Assembly (NCBI RefSeq): GCF_001514215.1
Contig: NZ_KQ948883.1
Location: 6,657-43,862 of the forward strand
Direction: 5' to 3'
DNA from: Streptomyces bungoensis
GTDB lineage: Bacteria > Actinomycetota > Actinomycetes > Streptomycetales > Streptomycetaceae
Length of the DNA stretch: 37,206 nt
The translations under genes and the position numbers were made by a program. The notes under the pieces are model-generated. The model did no database searches. It worked only from the letters and a program-made list of their open reading frames with translations, and was not told the DNA's origin. The stretch's first letter is position 1, and the number at the start of each line of letters is the position of its first letter. This document shows positions 16,200-24,124 of this stretch, in pieces.

Positions 16200-16865
16200 T
16201 CAGCCGTCCAGGTCGTCGGCGTAGTGCCGGAAGCCACGGCGGTCGCGGTGCATGCCCCACAGCACCTCGGCGAGCACCGCCGGGTCCTTGCGCGCGTGAC
16301 CCGGGGTGATCGACCCCGGGATGATCAGCTGGGCGACGTGGATGCCCTCGGGCGCCAGCCGCTCGTGCAGCAGGTGCCCGTAGGCGCTCTCGGCCGCGAA
16401 CGCGATCGAGGTGCCCGCGCGGTCGGGGTGCGGCACGGCGGCGGTGCCGCCGTTGACGAGGAGGACGGTGCCGCGGCCCAGCTCCCGCATGCCGGGCAGC
16501 ACCTGCTGGACGGCGGCGACCGGCCCGTACACCGAGAACTCGATCGGCCCCAGCAGGTCCCGGTGCCGGGTCTCCAGCACGGGCCGCATGAAGTCGCGGT
16601 GCGGGACGGGGCTGTACTGCAGCACCTCCACGGGCCCGAGCGCCCCGGCCGCGGCCTTCAGCGCCGCCGCCAGCTCCTCGGGCCTGCGCACGTCGGCCGC
16701 GAAGCCGCGCGCCTCGACGCCCTCCCCGGCCAGTTCGGCGACGAGGTCGTCCAGCCGTTCGCGGTCCCTGGCGACGAGCGCGACCCGGAACCCCTCCCGG
16801 CCGAACCGCCGGGCGACGGCGGCCCCCAGGCCCGGCCCGGCGCCCACGATGGCCACAGTGCTCAT
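16200..16865 (-). CDS. SDR-fold protein with altered catalytic residues
   Basis: 221 aa with a classical Rossmann start (VAIVGAGPGLGAAVARRFG, glycine motif at about 8-14) and NAD(P)-type secondary structure through residue 160. The expected catalytic Ser and Tyr-x-x-x-Lys are not evident: where SDRs have SS and YAASK this protein has NGGT and FAAES. It may bind a nucleotide without oxidoreductase activity, or use another residue. ATG 16865 follows GGAGGGGAC. It is divergent from TerD with 101 bp between. Confidence 0.85.
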   Translation of the reverse strand: MSTVAIVGAGPGLGAAVARRFGREGFRVALVARDRERLDDLVAELAGEGVEARGFAADVRRPEELAAALKAAAGALGPVEVLQYSPVPHRDFMRPVLETRHRDLLGPIEFSVYGPVAAVQQVLPGMRELGRGTVLLVNGGTAAVPHPDRAGTSIAFAAESAYGHLLHERLAPEGIHVAQLIIPGSITPGHARKDPAVLAEVLWGMHRDRRGFRHYADDLDG

Positions 16866-16966
16866 GTCCCCTCCGATCCGTCTGGAGTGCCGGCCCGCCG
16901 CCGGGAACCGGCGGGGGTCCCGGCACACTCTGCATGGTGTAGTCGTCGAGAGGGGATGGCCGAAAC

Positions 16967-17551
16967 ATGATTACGCTCACGAAGGAAGACGGCCCGGCGG
17001 ACCTGGACGGAGTGACCCACCTGTCCATCGGTGTGTCCTGGGACCCCACGGCCGGCAGCAGCGGCGGGCTCATGGGCAAGCTGCGGCGCAAGACCGGCAC
17101 GGATCTCGACCTGATCGCCATAGCCATGCAGGGCGCGGACCCGGTGCGCCTCGCGGGCCTGGACTCGCTCGACCCGATGGGCAACGGCTCGCTGGTCCAC
17201 AGCGGCGACAACATGACGGGGCACGGCGCCGGTGACGACGAGACGGTGACCGTGGAGTTCGCCCGGATCCCGCCCAACATCACGTCGATCGTGTTCGTCG
17301 CCGCCGCGTACAAGAAGGGCAGCTCGTTCCAGAAGGCCCGCAACATCAGCTTCAAGGTCTACGACGCGACCGGCGGGAGTTCCCAGCAGGTCGCCGACAT
17401 CTGGCCCAGCCTGCTCACCCAGGACAACGGCTGTGCCGTGGCCAAGGCGGTGCGGGCCGGCGGGTCGTGGAAGCTCGAGGTGATCAACGTGACGGGGAAG
17501 ATCAAGCAGGGGGACGAGTACGCCCTGATGCGCTTCGCCGTCAGCAAGTAG
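16967..17551 (+). CDS. terD: TerD-family (tellurium resistance/stress) protein
   Basis: 194 aa, single TerD domain of normal length. Conserved features include ITLTKEDG at the start, GVSWDPTA, DLDLIAIAM, DSLDPMGNGSLVHSGDNMTGHGAGDDE (acidic Ca-binding loop), RIPPNITSIVFVAAAY and NISFKVYDATG. TerD proteins bind calcium and work with other Ter proteins in a membrane-associated stress complex. No other ter genes are nearby in the window. TerD paralogues are numerous in Streptomyces, so the symbol denotes the family only. Confidence 0.94.
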   Translation: MITLTKEDGPADLDGVTHLSIGVSWDPTAGSSGGLMGKLRRKTGTDLDLIAIAMQGADPVRLAGLDSLDPMGNGSLVHSGDNMTGHGAGDDETVTVEFARIPPNITSIVFVAAAYKKGSSFQKARNISFKVYDATGGSSQQVADIWPSLLTQDNGCAVAKAVRAGGSWKLEVINVTGKIKQGDEYALMRFAVSK

Positions 17552-17558
17552 CGCGCGT

Positions 17559-17582
17559 GCGCGGGCCCTCGTGCGCCCGCGC
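17559..17582. terminator. Shared terminator between TerD and DUF7144 genes
   Basis: Perfect 8-bp inverted repeat GCGCGGGC / GCCCGCGC (17559-17566, 17575-17582) with an 8-nt loop, filling the 31-bp gap between the two convergent genes. Confidence 0.5.
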
Positions 17583-18005
17583 TCACGGCGTGCGCGGCTC
17601 CGGCCGGTACGTCGCCAGGGCCCAGATCACGAAGAAGTCGATGCCGATCATGATCAGGGACCAGATGGGCAGGTAGGGGAGGAACAGGAACTGGGCGATG
17701 ATGCTGAGCGAGGCCAGCCCGATGCCGACGCCCCGGGCCCAGTCGGCGCCCTTGAGGATGCCCGCGCCGGTGGCGACGGCTATGACGCCGAGGACGATCA
17801 GGATCCAGCCCCAGCCGGTGAGGTTGATCCGGTAGACGTAGCCGTCGATGCGGGCCCACACGCTGTCCCGGGCGATCGCGGAGATGCCCTGGAGGACGGC
17901 GAGGACGCCCTCCACCAGCATCAGCACGCCGGCGAAGACGGCGCCTCCCGCGGCCCAGCCGCTGTGCGGTGCCGGGGCCGCCGGTCGGGTCGTGTCCTGC
18001 GTCAT
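17583..18005 (-). CDS. DUF7144 family membrane protein
   Basis: 140 aa with four transmembrane helices: GGAVFAGVLMLVEGVLAVLQG, WILIVLGVIAVATGAGIL, GIGLASLSIIAQFLFLPY and SLIMIGIDFFVIWALATY. Pattern and the SVWARIDGYVYRINLTGWGW loop match the actinobacterial DUF7144 family, of unknown function. ATG 18005 has GGAGG at 8 bases. It lies downstream of the DUF6445 gene with 128 bp between. Confidence 0.9.
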   Translation of the reverse strand: MTQDTTRPAAPAPHSGWAAGGAVFAGVLMLVEGVLAVLQGISAIARDSVWARIDGYVYRINLTGWGWILIVLGVIAVATGAGILKGADWARGVGIGLASLSIIAQFLFLPYLPIWSLIMIGIDFFVIWALATYRPEPRTP

Positions 18006-18133
18006 GGCCGTACCTCCGCCGTGTCGTCGTCCCGAGTCGGTCGTACGCACGACGATCCGGCAGCCCCGTCCGGGTGACCACGCGGACTGCTCCGAACGGG
18101 TGAAGCGGCCGGGGGGGCGGGGCCGGTGAGGGC

Positions 18134-18823
18134 TCAGGCCATCCAGAAGAAGACCGCCGTCATCCGCTTCTCCTCCAGCGTCCGCCCGGTGTAACCGGTC
18201 GCGCTGTGCACGAGGTTGGCGTTGTAGAGCAGCAGGCGGTTGTAGCGGTGGGGCACGCGGACGTCCTCCGTGAAGGCGTCCGGGCTGACGAAGCGGGTGC
18301 CGAGGGCCTCGACGAGGTTGTTGTGCGGGGCCTGGACGACGTTGCCGCCGAGCCGGCCGCCGGGCAGGGACTGGCGGTAGAAGCTGGTGCCGCAGTCCTT
18401 CGGCACGTGCGGGTTGAGGTAGAGGACGGCCGCGTACCGGCACAGGGCGCGGGAGTCGGTGTGCGGGCGCGGCTCGCTCTCGCCCTCGCCGACGACCTGG
18501 ACGCAGTTGTGGTTGAGGGTGCCGCCGCCGGGCGCCCGCTGCACCCACAGCTCCCCGGCCCCGGTCGCCTTCCTCACCAGGCGTTCGACGCGGGCGAGTT
18601 CGGCCGGTTCCAGGCCGGGCATGGCGCGCAGCCCGGGCCAGGCCTCCGAGGTGTACGGGTGGCCCCTGACCCAGTCGTCCTTGGCCAGGCACCGCTCCCG
18701 TACGGCGTCGGCGTCGGGCAGGACGTCGTCCAGCACCCAGTAGTCGCGCCCCTTGGTGGGCTTGCGGTAGGGCAGCACCGGGAGGGCGGCGGGCATCCGT
18801 GGAGGGGGTGGCTGCGGGGGCAT
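18134..18823 (-). CDS. DUF6445 family protein, 2OG-Fe(II) dioxygenase-like
   Basis: 229 aa soluble protein. A Pro-rich N-terminus (about 20 residues) precedes a double-stranded beta-helix-like domain. An iron-binding His-x-Asp...His triad is readable: His121-Thr-Asp123 in PRPHTDSRALCRYAAVLYL and His206 in NRLLLYNANLVHSATGYTG, with CGTSFYR between. This places it with prolyl-4-hydroxylase-like or DUF6445 proteins. Substrate and activity are not known to me. Start 18823 gives the natural N-terminus; the residues before YRKP are probably disordered. Confidence 0.85.
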   Translation of the reverse strand: MPPQPPPPRMPAALPVLPYRKPTKGRDYWVLDDVLPDADAVRERCLAKDDWVRGHPYTSEAWPGLRAMPGLEPAELARVERLVRKATGAGELWVQRAPGGGTLNHNCVQVVGEGESEPRPHTDSRALCRYAAVLYLNPHVPKDCGTSFYRQSLPGGRLGGNVVQAPHNNLVEALGTRFVSPDAFTEDVRVPHRYNRLLLYNANLVHSATGYTGRTLEEKRMTAVFFWMA

Positions 18824-19063
18824 GCGGCGAATCTAGGACCGCCCCTGACCTCGCTTCTCCCCGTGACCGGTCAACCTTTCCTCATCCGTCGCCCATCCGC
18901 CTGTCATGTACATCAATGAATGGCAAGGGGAAGGGCGAGGGAGCCCGGCAGCGGCCCGGCAGGAGTTTTTACCCGGCGCACCGAGACGGACGGCCTCCGC
19001 GTCCGTACTGCTGTGTGTCCGAACCGCCTTCCGGCGGGGAACCACGACCGGGCAGGAGGCACG

Positions 19064-19846
19064 GTGCGCTTTTCGCGTAACGCGACGGGAACTCTCTTCG
19101 TGGGCGGTGCGATGGCCCTGACCCTCGGCGCGCTCGCCTACCCGAGCATGCTCGGGGTGAACACCGTCTCCAGCGACCAGACACGGATCATCGCGCAGAC
19201 GCAGTGGGGGCCGCTCACCGAGGGCGACCGGGACTTCGTCGTCAAGGTGCGGGCCGCCGGCCTCTGGGAGTACCCGCTCGGCCAGATCGGGCTGCAGAAG
19301 GGCAGCAGCAAGGGGGTCCTGGAGGCCAGCAAGCACCTGGTCGACGGGCACTCGGCGCTGGACGCGAGCTGCCGCAAGATCGCGCCGATGCTGAACATCA
19401 CGCTGCCCAACATCGCCAGCCCGCAGCAGGAGGGCTTCGTCACCCAGCTGAAGGCCGAGAGCGGCAAGCAGTTCGACACGGACTTCGCCAACATCCTGCG
19501 GATGACGCACGGCGCGATCTTCAACACGATCGCGAAGATCCGCTCCACCACCAAGAACTCGCTGGTGCGGGCGCTGGCCGACCAGGCCAACGACACCGTC
19601 CTCGACCACATGACGGTGATGGAGAAGACCGGTCTGGTCGACTTCGACCAGACCATCTTCAACCAGACGACCCCGCCGAAGCTGCCGTCCACCGACACGA
19701 CACCGCCGCCCCCGCCCGCGGGCCAGCCGCAGGTGGTGCTCACACCGCCGCCGAACCCCACGTCCACGCCGCTGGACCTCAGCGGCCTCGGGGGCGGCGG
19801 AAGCACCGGCGGCGCCGCGCCCAACCCGAGTCCGTCGGCGGGTTAG
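19064..19846 (+). CDS. DUF4142 family secreted/anchored protein
   Basis: 260 aa. A short basic N-terminus (VRFSRN) and a hydrophobic helix (TLFVGGAMALTLGALAY) form a signal or anchor. Residues about 45-205 are the all-helical DUF4142 (ferritin-like) domain: TEGDRDFVVKVRAAGLWEYPLGQIG, GHSALDASCRKIA, QEGFVTQL, FDTDFANILRMTHGAIF. The C-terminus is Pro/Gly/Ser-rich and probably spans the wall. GTG 19064 has AGGAGG at 5 bases; the longer frame to 18920 lacks a signal peptide. The family is extracytoplasmic and uncharacterised. Confidence 0.9.
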   Translation: MRFSRNATGTLFVGGAMALTLGALAYPSMLGVNTVSSDQTRIIAQTQWGPLTEGDRDFVVKVRAAGLWEYPLGQIGLQKGSSKGVLEASKHLVDGHSALDASCRKIAPMLNITLPNIASPQQEGFVTQLKAESGKQFDTDFANILRMTHGAIFNTIAKIRSTTKNSLVRALADQANDTVLDHMTVMEKTGLVDFDQTIFNQTTPPKLPSTDTTPPPPPAGQPQVVLTPPPNPTSTPLDLSGLGGGGSTGGAAPNPSPSAG

Positions 19847-19863
19847 CCGAGCCGGACGGTCGT

Positions 19864-19891
19864 GCCGGAGGGCAGCACTGCGCCCTCCGGC
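19864..19891 (+). terminator. Terminator of the DUF4142 gene
   Basis: Perfect 10-bp stem GCCGGAGGGC / GCCCTCCGGC with an 8-nt loop, 17 bases after the stop. The remaining gap to 20107 shows no gene. Confidence 0.75.
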
Positions 19892-20107
19892 CGTTCCGTG
19901 CCGACTTGTGGGGAAAGTGTGAGGGAACTCTGAACGCCCGCTGCATCGCCGCAGGTTGACAGGTTTCAGCAGGGCACACGACGATGTGCTCACGCTGGGG
20001 CGCACCTGACCGATGGGCCCAGTGTTCCTTCCGACTTTCCGCTGCTCCGCCCTGCGCGCACGCGCTCACACGCCTGCGCCCGGGCGGATTTCCGCGATGG
20101 GATATCC

Positions 20108-21040
20108 ATGTCCATAGCCAGACGTGTCACCGCACGCCGCCTGCTGGGGACGGGCGCCGCGTCGCTCGTGCTCTGCGCCGCCTCCGTCGCCACCGCCACC
20201 GGCGCGTGGGCCCACGGAACGCCCGGCGGTGACGGCTGGAAGGCCGGCGGCCACTACACGCCGGGTACGGGGGCGGGCACCGAGACCGGCACCGACCGCT
20301 GCCAGTTCTCGCTGGACGGCGAGCACTTCTTCGACTCGGTGAAGGTGGACGACCAGAACCTGAGGCCCACCGGGGACGGCAAGGTCCACGTCACGGTGCG
20401 CGCCGCCGGGGACGCCTCCGCCTGCACCGCCTCGCTGGCGTCCTACCTGGCCCACGGCGCCACCTTCGCCACCTCCGGCGAGCAGGTCTTCGTGGACTTC
20501 GACTCGGTGAGCGTCAAGCCGGGGCAGACCGACACGCTCGACATCGCGGTGCCGGACGCGGGCTGCTTCGCGCAGATCGACCTGTACCGGGGTGCGGTGA
20601 AGTTCGACGGCAGGCTCGACGCGCAGGACGGATTCGAGCACGGCGACCTGCCCAAGGGGCCGGACCACCCGGTCATCAAGGACAAGCTGATCGCGGCCTG
20701 GAACGGCGGTACGAAGGACTGCGCCGCCACCGAGGAGTCGCCGTCGCCGTCCGCGTCCCCGTCGCAGAGCAGCCCCGTCTCGCCGGCGCCGTCCACTCCG
20801 GCGCAGGACTCCGCCTCGCCGTCCGCGTCGCCGACGCCCGAGGAGTCGTCCTCCTCCGGCACGCCGGCCCCGGCGCCCTCCGCGTCCAGCGCGGCGCCGT
20901 CGCCGAACGGCGGCGGTGACCTCGCGGAGACGGGCGGCGGCGGCAACACCGGCCTGCTCGCCGGCGGAGCGGCCGTCCTGGTCGCGGGCGGCGCCGGCTT
21001 CGTCGTGCTGAGCCGCCGCAGGAAGGCCGCGCGGGGCTGA
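20108..21040 (+). CDS. LAETG cell-wall-anchored surface protein (sortase E-type substrate)
   Basis: 310 aa. A Sec signal peptide (RRVTARRLLGTGAASLVLCAASVATATGAWA shape, cleavage near residue 35) is followed by a globular domain of about 170 residues with CQFSLDGEHFFDSVKVD and three further Cys. A Ser/Pro stalk (about residues 210-270) leads to LAETG at residues 272-276, a hydrophobic helix and the basic tail SRRRKAARG. This is a complete sortase signal. LAxTG is the motif recognised by class E sortases of high-GC Gram-positives, so covalent attachment to peptidoglycan is expected. No sortase gene is in the window. The globular domain's function is unknown. Confidence 0.9.
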   Translation: MSIARRVTARRLLGTGAASLVLCAASVATATGAWAHGTPGGDGWKAGGHYTPGTGAGTETGTDRCQFSLDGEHFFDSVKVDDQNLRPTGDGKVHVTVRAAGDASACTASLASYLAHGATFATSGEQVFVDFDSVSVKPGQTDTLDIAVPDAGCFAQIDLYRGAVKFDGRLDAQDGFEHGDLPKGPDHPVIKDKLIAAWNGGTKDCAATEESPSPSASPSQSSPVSPAPSTPAQDSASPSASPTPEESSSSGTPAPAPSASSAAPSPNGGGDLAETGGGGNTGLLAGGAAVLVAGGAGFVVLSRRRKAARG

Positions 21041-21055
21041 CGGCCCGGCAGGCAC

Positions 21056-21088
21056 CGAGGGGGCCCGCGCACGCCGTGGGCCCCCTCG
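21056..21088. terminator. Bidirectional terminator
   Basis: Perfect 11-bp stem CGAGGGGGCCC / GGGCCCCCTCG with an 11-nt loop, in the 64-bp gap between the convergent LAETG and glycosyltransferase genes. Confidence 0.8.
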
Positions 21089-21104
21089 TGACGTCCGGCC
21101 TGCC

Positions 21105-22439
21105 TCACCACCCCGTCAGCAGCAGGTGGTTCAGCAGCAGGGCGAGCAGCACCTGCGCGGTGAGCCAGGCGCGCGGGCGGGGCAGGTACGCGCACGCCGG
21201 GAGCAGCCAGAGCGCGAACGGCAGCCAGATCCGCTCGGTCTCCGCCTTGCTCATGCCCGACACGTCGGCGACCAGCAGGGCCAGCAGCGCGGCCGAGACC
21301 AGGAGCGCCAGGCGGGTGCGGGCCGGGTCGGTGCGGCGCGCGAGCGCGGAGCCCGTGCGGCCGAGGCCCGCCGCCGTCGCCGCGCCCGTGATGACCACCG
21401 TGCACGCCAGGTTGGCCCACACCCAGTAGCCGTAGGGACGGGTGCCGCCCACGCCCTGGTAGTAGCGGACGACCAGCAGGTGGTACGCCGTCCACCAGTT
21501 GAAGCCGGCGAGCGTGAACGCCGCGGGCACGACGGCCAGTCCGGCGAGCAGGGCGAGGAGCAGGGCGGGGCGGACGCCGTCGCGGCACAGCAGCAGGACC
21601 GCAGCCGCGAGCAGGGCGAAGAGCGTGAGGCCGTAGGAGAGGTAGCAGGTCAGGCCGAACAGCAGGCCGGAGGCCGCGGCCAGGGCCGGGGAGCGCCGGG
21701 TGACCGCGAGCGCGAGGAGGGCCACGGACCAGGCCGCCACCGCCGCGAACCAGGCGTCGGCGGAGGTGCCCAGCCACACCGCCGCCGGGGCCAGGACCAG
21801 GAAGGGCGCGGCCCGGCGGGCGAGGGCCTCGTCGCTCAGCGCGCGGACCGCGACCAGTACGGCCGCGCACCCGGAGGCACCGAGCAGCACGCACCACATC
21901 CCGGCCCAGCCGCCGCCGTGCAGCCCGATCCGGTCGAGGAGCACGAAGGTGAGCGTCGCGGCCGGCGGGTGCCCGGCCACATGGGCCGGCCAGGGGTCCG
22001 GGGGGCCGTGGACGATGTGGTGGGTGAAGTCGCGCAGGGTGGCCGGGATGTCGTGGAAGCGGCCGATGACCTGGAGGTACTCGTTGCGGGTGGTGAGCCG
22101 GCCGGCGATGCCCCGGTGCCAGCCGTCGACGAGGGCGAGGGAGACGATCCAGGCCGCCGACGCCGCCCAGGCGGCGCCCAGCAGGGCCCGCCAGGGGAGG
22201 CGGGCGGCCAGCGACGGCCCGTACGCCACGCCGGCCGCCGCCAGCAGGACCGCGGCCGGCGTGCCGGGGCCCACGTGCGGGTCCCACTCGGCCAGCAGCG
22301 GGGGCCAGTGCACGAACAGGGTGCGGCGGGTGTCCTCGATGTGGCGGCCGGCCAGCACGGCCGCGGTCACGAGCAGGACGGCGGCCCCGGCGGCGTACAG
22401 GTCGCGGCGCGGGGCGGTGTCGGGGCGGGAGCGGGTCAC
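21105..22439 (-). CDS. Polytopic GT-C type (mannosyl)transferase-like membrane protein
   Basis: 444 aa with about ten to twelve transmembrane helices. The first outer loop carries acidic and His residues (VHWPPLLAEWDPHVG, TTRNEYLQVIGRFHD, HVAGHPPAATLTFVLLDRIG), the layout of GT-C enzymes that use polyprenyl-phosphate sugars, where an early loop Asp/Glu acts in catalysis. I recognise the family broadly as actinobacterial integral-membrane mannosyltransferase-like proteins; donor and acceptor are unknown. Start GTG 22439. It is divergent from the molybdoenzyme gene with 113 bp between, suggesting shared control with that block. Confidence 0.85.
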   Translation of the reverse strand: MTRSRPDTAPRRDLYAAGAAVLLVTAAVLAGRHIEDTRRTLFVHWPPLLAEWDPHVGPGTPAAVLLAAAGVAYGPSLAARLPWRALLGAAWAASAAWIVSLALVDGWHRGIAGRLTTRNEYLQVIGRFHDIPATLRDFTHHIVHGPPDPWPAHVAGHPPAATLTFVLLDRIGLHGGGWAGMWCVLLGASGCAAVLVAVRALSDEALARRAAPFLVLAPAAVWLGTSADAWFAAVAAWSVALLALAVTRRSPALAAASGLLFGLTCYLSYGLTLFALLAAAVLLLCRDGVRPALLLALLAGLAVVPAAFTLAGFNWWTAYHLLVVRYYQGVGGTRPYGYWVWANLACTVVITGAATAAGLGRTGSALARRTDPARTRLALLVSAALLALLVADVSGMSKAETERIWLPFALWLLPACAYLPRPRAWLTAQVLLALLLNHLLLTGW

Positions 22440-22467
22440 AGCGGAACGCTAGGCCGGAAGATCCATC

Positions 22468-22493
22468 GGAACCCCTCCTACGGGCCTGACGTC
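22468..22493 (+). promoter_or_regulatory. Possible ECF-sigma promoter for the molybdoenzyme operon
   Basis: GGAAC (22468-22472), a 17-bp spacer and CGTC (22490-22493) resemble the -35/-10 pattern of SigE-type ECF sigma factors, 59 bp before the start codon. The -10 half overlaps a perfect palindrome, CTGACGTCAG (22486-22495), which may be an operator. Confidence 0.3.
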
Positions 22494-22552
22494 AGCGTTT
22501 CGTCATGGGTCGGGCGCCCCTCGCGGGGCATCCCGCGGCCTACGGTCGAGAC

Positions 22553-24124
22553 ATGCGCGACCGTCTCCGGCTTCCCTCCTCACCCGGCTTCTGGCGCAGC
22601 CCCCTGCGCGGGCCGTGGTTCACCTCGGTGCTCGGGCTCGTCCTGCTTGCCGGGATCACCGTGCTCTTCGTGACCGGCCTGGTGTCGTACGCGGCGTACA
22701 ACCCGGGTCTGTCCCCCGTGAACGACAAGACCCCGGACAAGGGGCTCCTCGGCTTCTACCTCTTCGCCTGGCCGACCGGGCCGGTGTGGCTGTACCGCTT
22801 CACGCAGGGCGTCCACGTCACCCTGGGCATCACCCTCATCCCGGTGCTGCTGGCCAAGCTGTGGTCGGTGGTACCGAGGCTGTTCACGCTGCCCCCGGCC
22901 CGCTCACTCACCCACGCGCTCGAACGGCTCTCGCTGCTGCTGCTGGTCGGGGGCGGCCTGTTCGAGTTCACCACCGGGGTGCTCAACGTCCAGCTCGACT
23001 ACGTCTTCCCCGGCTCTTTCTACCCGCTGCACTTCTACGGGGCCTGGGTGTTCTTCGCCGCGTTCCTGGCACACGCCGCGCTCAAGACGCCGACGGCGGT
23101 ACGGGCCGTACGGCGGCGGTCGCGGGGGGAGGGACACATGGACGGCGCGGAGAGCACGACGGCTGAGCCGGCCGCGGGGGCTGCGCCCCACCCGGGGTCC
23201 GCGCAGGGGCCGCGGGCTGCGGAGGGCACGGGGGCTGCGGACGTCGGGAGGAGTGCGGGGGCTGCGTCAGGCCCGGGAGCCGCTGAGGGGTTGCGGGCTG
23301 CGGCGGACGGTGCGGCGGGCGAGGGGCGTACCGGGGCTGCGTCAGGCCCGGAGGTTGCGAAGGGCGCGCGGGCTGCGGAGGGCGCAGGGGTCGCGCAGAG
23401 CGCCGGGGCCGCTGCGGGGGCGGGAAGCGGCAGGGCTGCGGAAGGCGTGGCAGGCGCGGGGCCCGGGCAGAGTGATCTCGTCTCGCCGTGTCCGGCGGAG
23501 CCGACCGTCTCGCGGCGGGGGGCGCTGGCGCTGGTCGGGGGTGGCTCGCTGCTGTTGTTCGTGACCACCGTGGGGCAGAGCCTCGGTGGGGCCTGGCGCC
23601 GTACGGCGCTGCTCGCGCCGCACGGCGGGGCCGATCCGGGGGGCGGCCCCAACGGGTTCCAGATCAACAAGACGGCCGCGTACGCCGGGATCACCCCGGC
23701 CGACCGGCACGAGGACGCGTGGCGGCTCGTCGTCACCGGGCGGACCGGAACCGTCCGCCTCAGCCGCGCCCAGCTGCTCGCCCTGCCCCTGCACAGCTCC
23801 GCCCTCCCGATCGCCTGCGTGGAGGGCTGGTCGACCGCCGACCAGTGGTGGCGCGGGGTACGGCTGCGCGACCTCGCCGCGCTCGTCGGACACGACGGCG
23901 ACCCGCCGGACGTGCTCGTGGAGTCCCTGCAGCGGCACGGCGCCTTCCGCCGCGCGGCCCTGCGCGCCAACCAGGTGGCCGACCCGCGCTCGCTGCTCGC
24001 CCTCCACGTCAACGGCGAGGAGCTGTCCCCCGACCACGGCCACCCGGCGCGGATCATCGTGCCCGCCGCACCCGGCGTGCTCAACACCAAGTGGGTGGCC
24101 CGGCTGACCTTCGGAGACCTGTGA
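22553..24124 (+). CDS. Five-helix membrane molybdopterin oxidoreductase, likely Sec-Tat dual targeted
   Basis: 523 aa. Residues 1-180 hold four helices of a b561-like membrane domain with possible haem or quinone-site His at 88, 160 and 174. Residues about 180-318 form a cytoplasmic Ala/Gly-rich linker. A twin-arginine motif SRRGALAL (Arg321-Arg322) precedes the fifth helix (about 325-343). The rest is a sulfite-oxidase/YedY-type Mo-cofactor domain with the likely Mo ligand Cys422 in IACVEGWSTADQWW. This matches the actinobacterial family typified, as I recall, by S. coelicolor SCO3746, in which Sec inserts the first helices and Tat exports the folded cofactor domain. Electron donor and substrate are unknown. 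ATG 22553 is chosen because the first helix follows at once; its ribosome site is weak. Confidence 0.9.
   Translation: MRDRLRLPSSPGFWRSPLRGPWFTSVLGLVLLAGITVLFVTGLVSYAAYNPGLSPVNDKTPDKGLLGFYLFAWPTGPVWLYRFTQGVHVTLGITLIPVLLAKLWSVVPRLFTLPPARSLTHALERLSLLLLVGGGLFEFTTGVLNVQLDYVFPGSFYPLHFYGAWVFFAAFLAHAALKTPTAVRAVRRRSRGEGHMDGAESTTAEPAAGAAPHPGSAQGPRAAEGTGAADVGRSAGAASGPGAAEGLRAAADGAAGEGRTGAASGPEVAKGARAAEGAGVAQSAGAAAGAGSGRAAEGVAGAGPGQSDLVSPCPAEPTVSRRGALALVGGGSLLLFVTTVGQSLGGAWRRTALLAPHGGADPGGGPNGFQINKTAAYAGITPADRHEDAWRLVVTGRTGTVRLSRAQLLALPLHSSALPIACVEGWSTADQWWRGVRLRDLAALVGHDGDPPDVLVESLQRHGAFRRAALRANQVADPRSLLALHVNGEELSPDHGHPARIIVPAAPGVLNTKWVARLTFGDL
23258..23351 (+). repeat. In-frame duplication inside the linker of the molybdoenzyme gene
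   Basis: The 19-bp word GGGGCTGCGTCAGGCCCGG occurs at 23258-23276 and again at 23333-23351, offset 75 bp (25 codons), each encoding GAASGP. Shorter GGGCTGCGGAGGGC-like units fill the surrounding tract from about 23180 to 23460. The region looks like slippage-prone coding sequence. Confidence 0.8.

Noticed and set aside
13956..16970. About 1000-codon plus-strand frame across ArsR, DHFR-like, aquaglyceroporin and SDR genes
   Set aside because: It runs antisense to three well-supported genes and has the Arg/Gly/Asp/His bias of a high-GC shadow frame.
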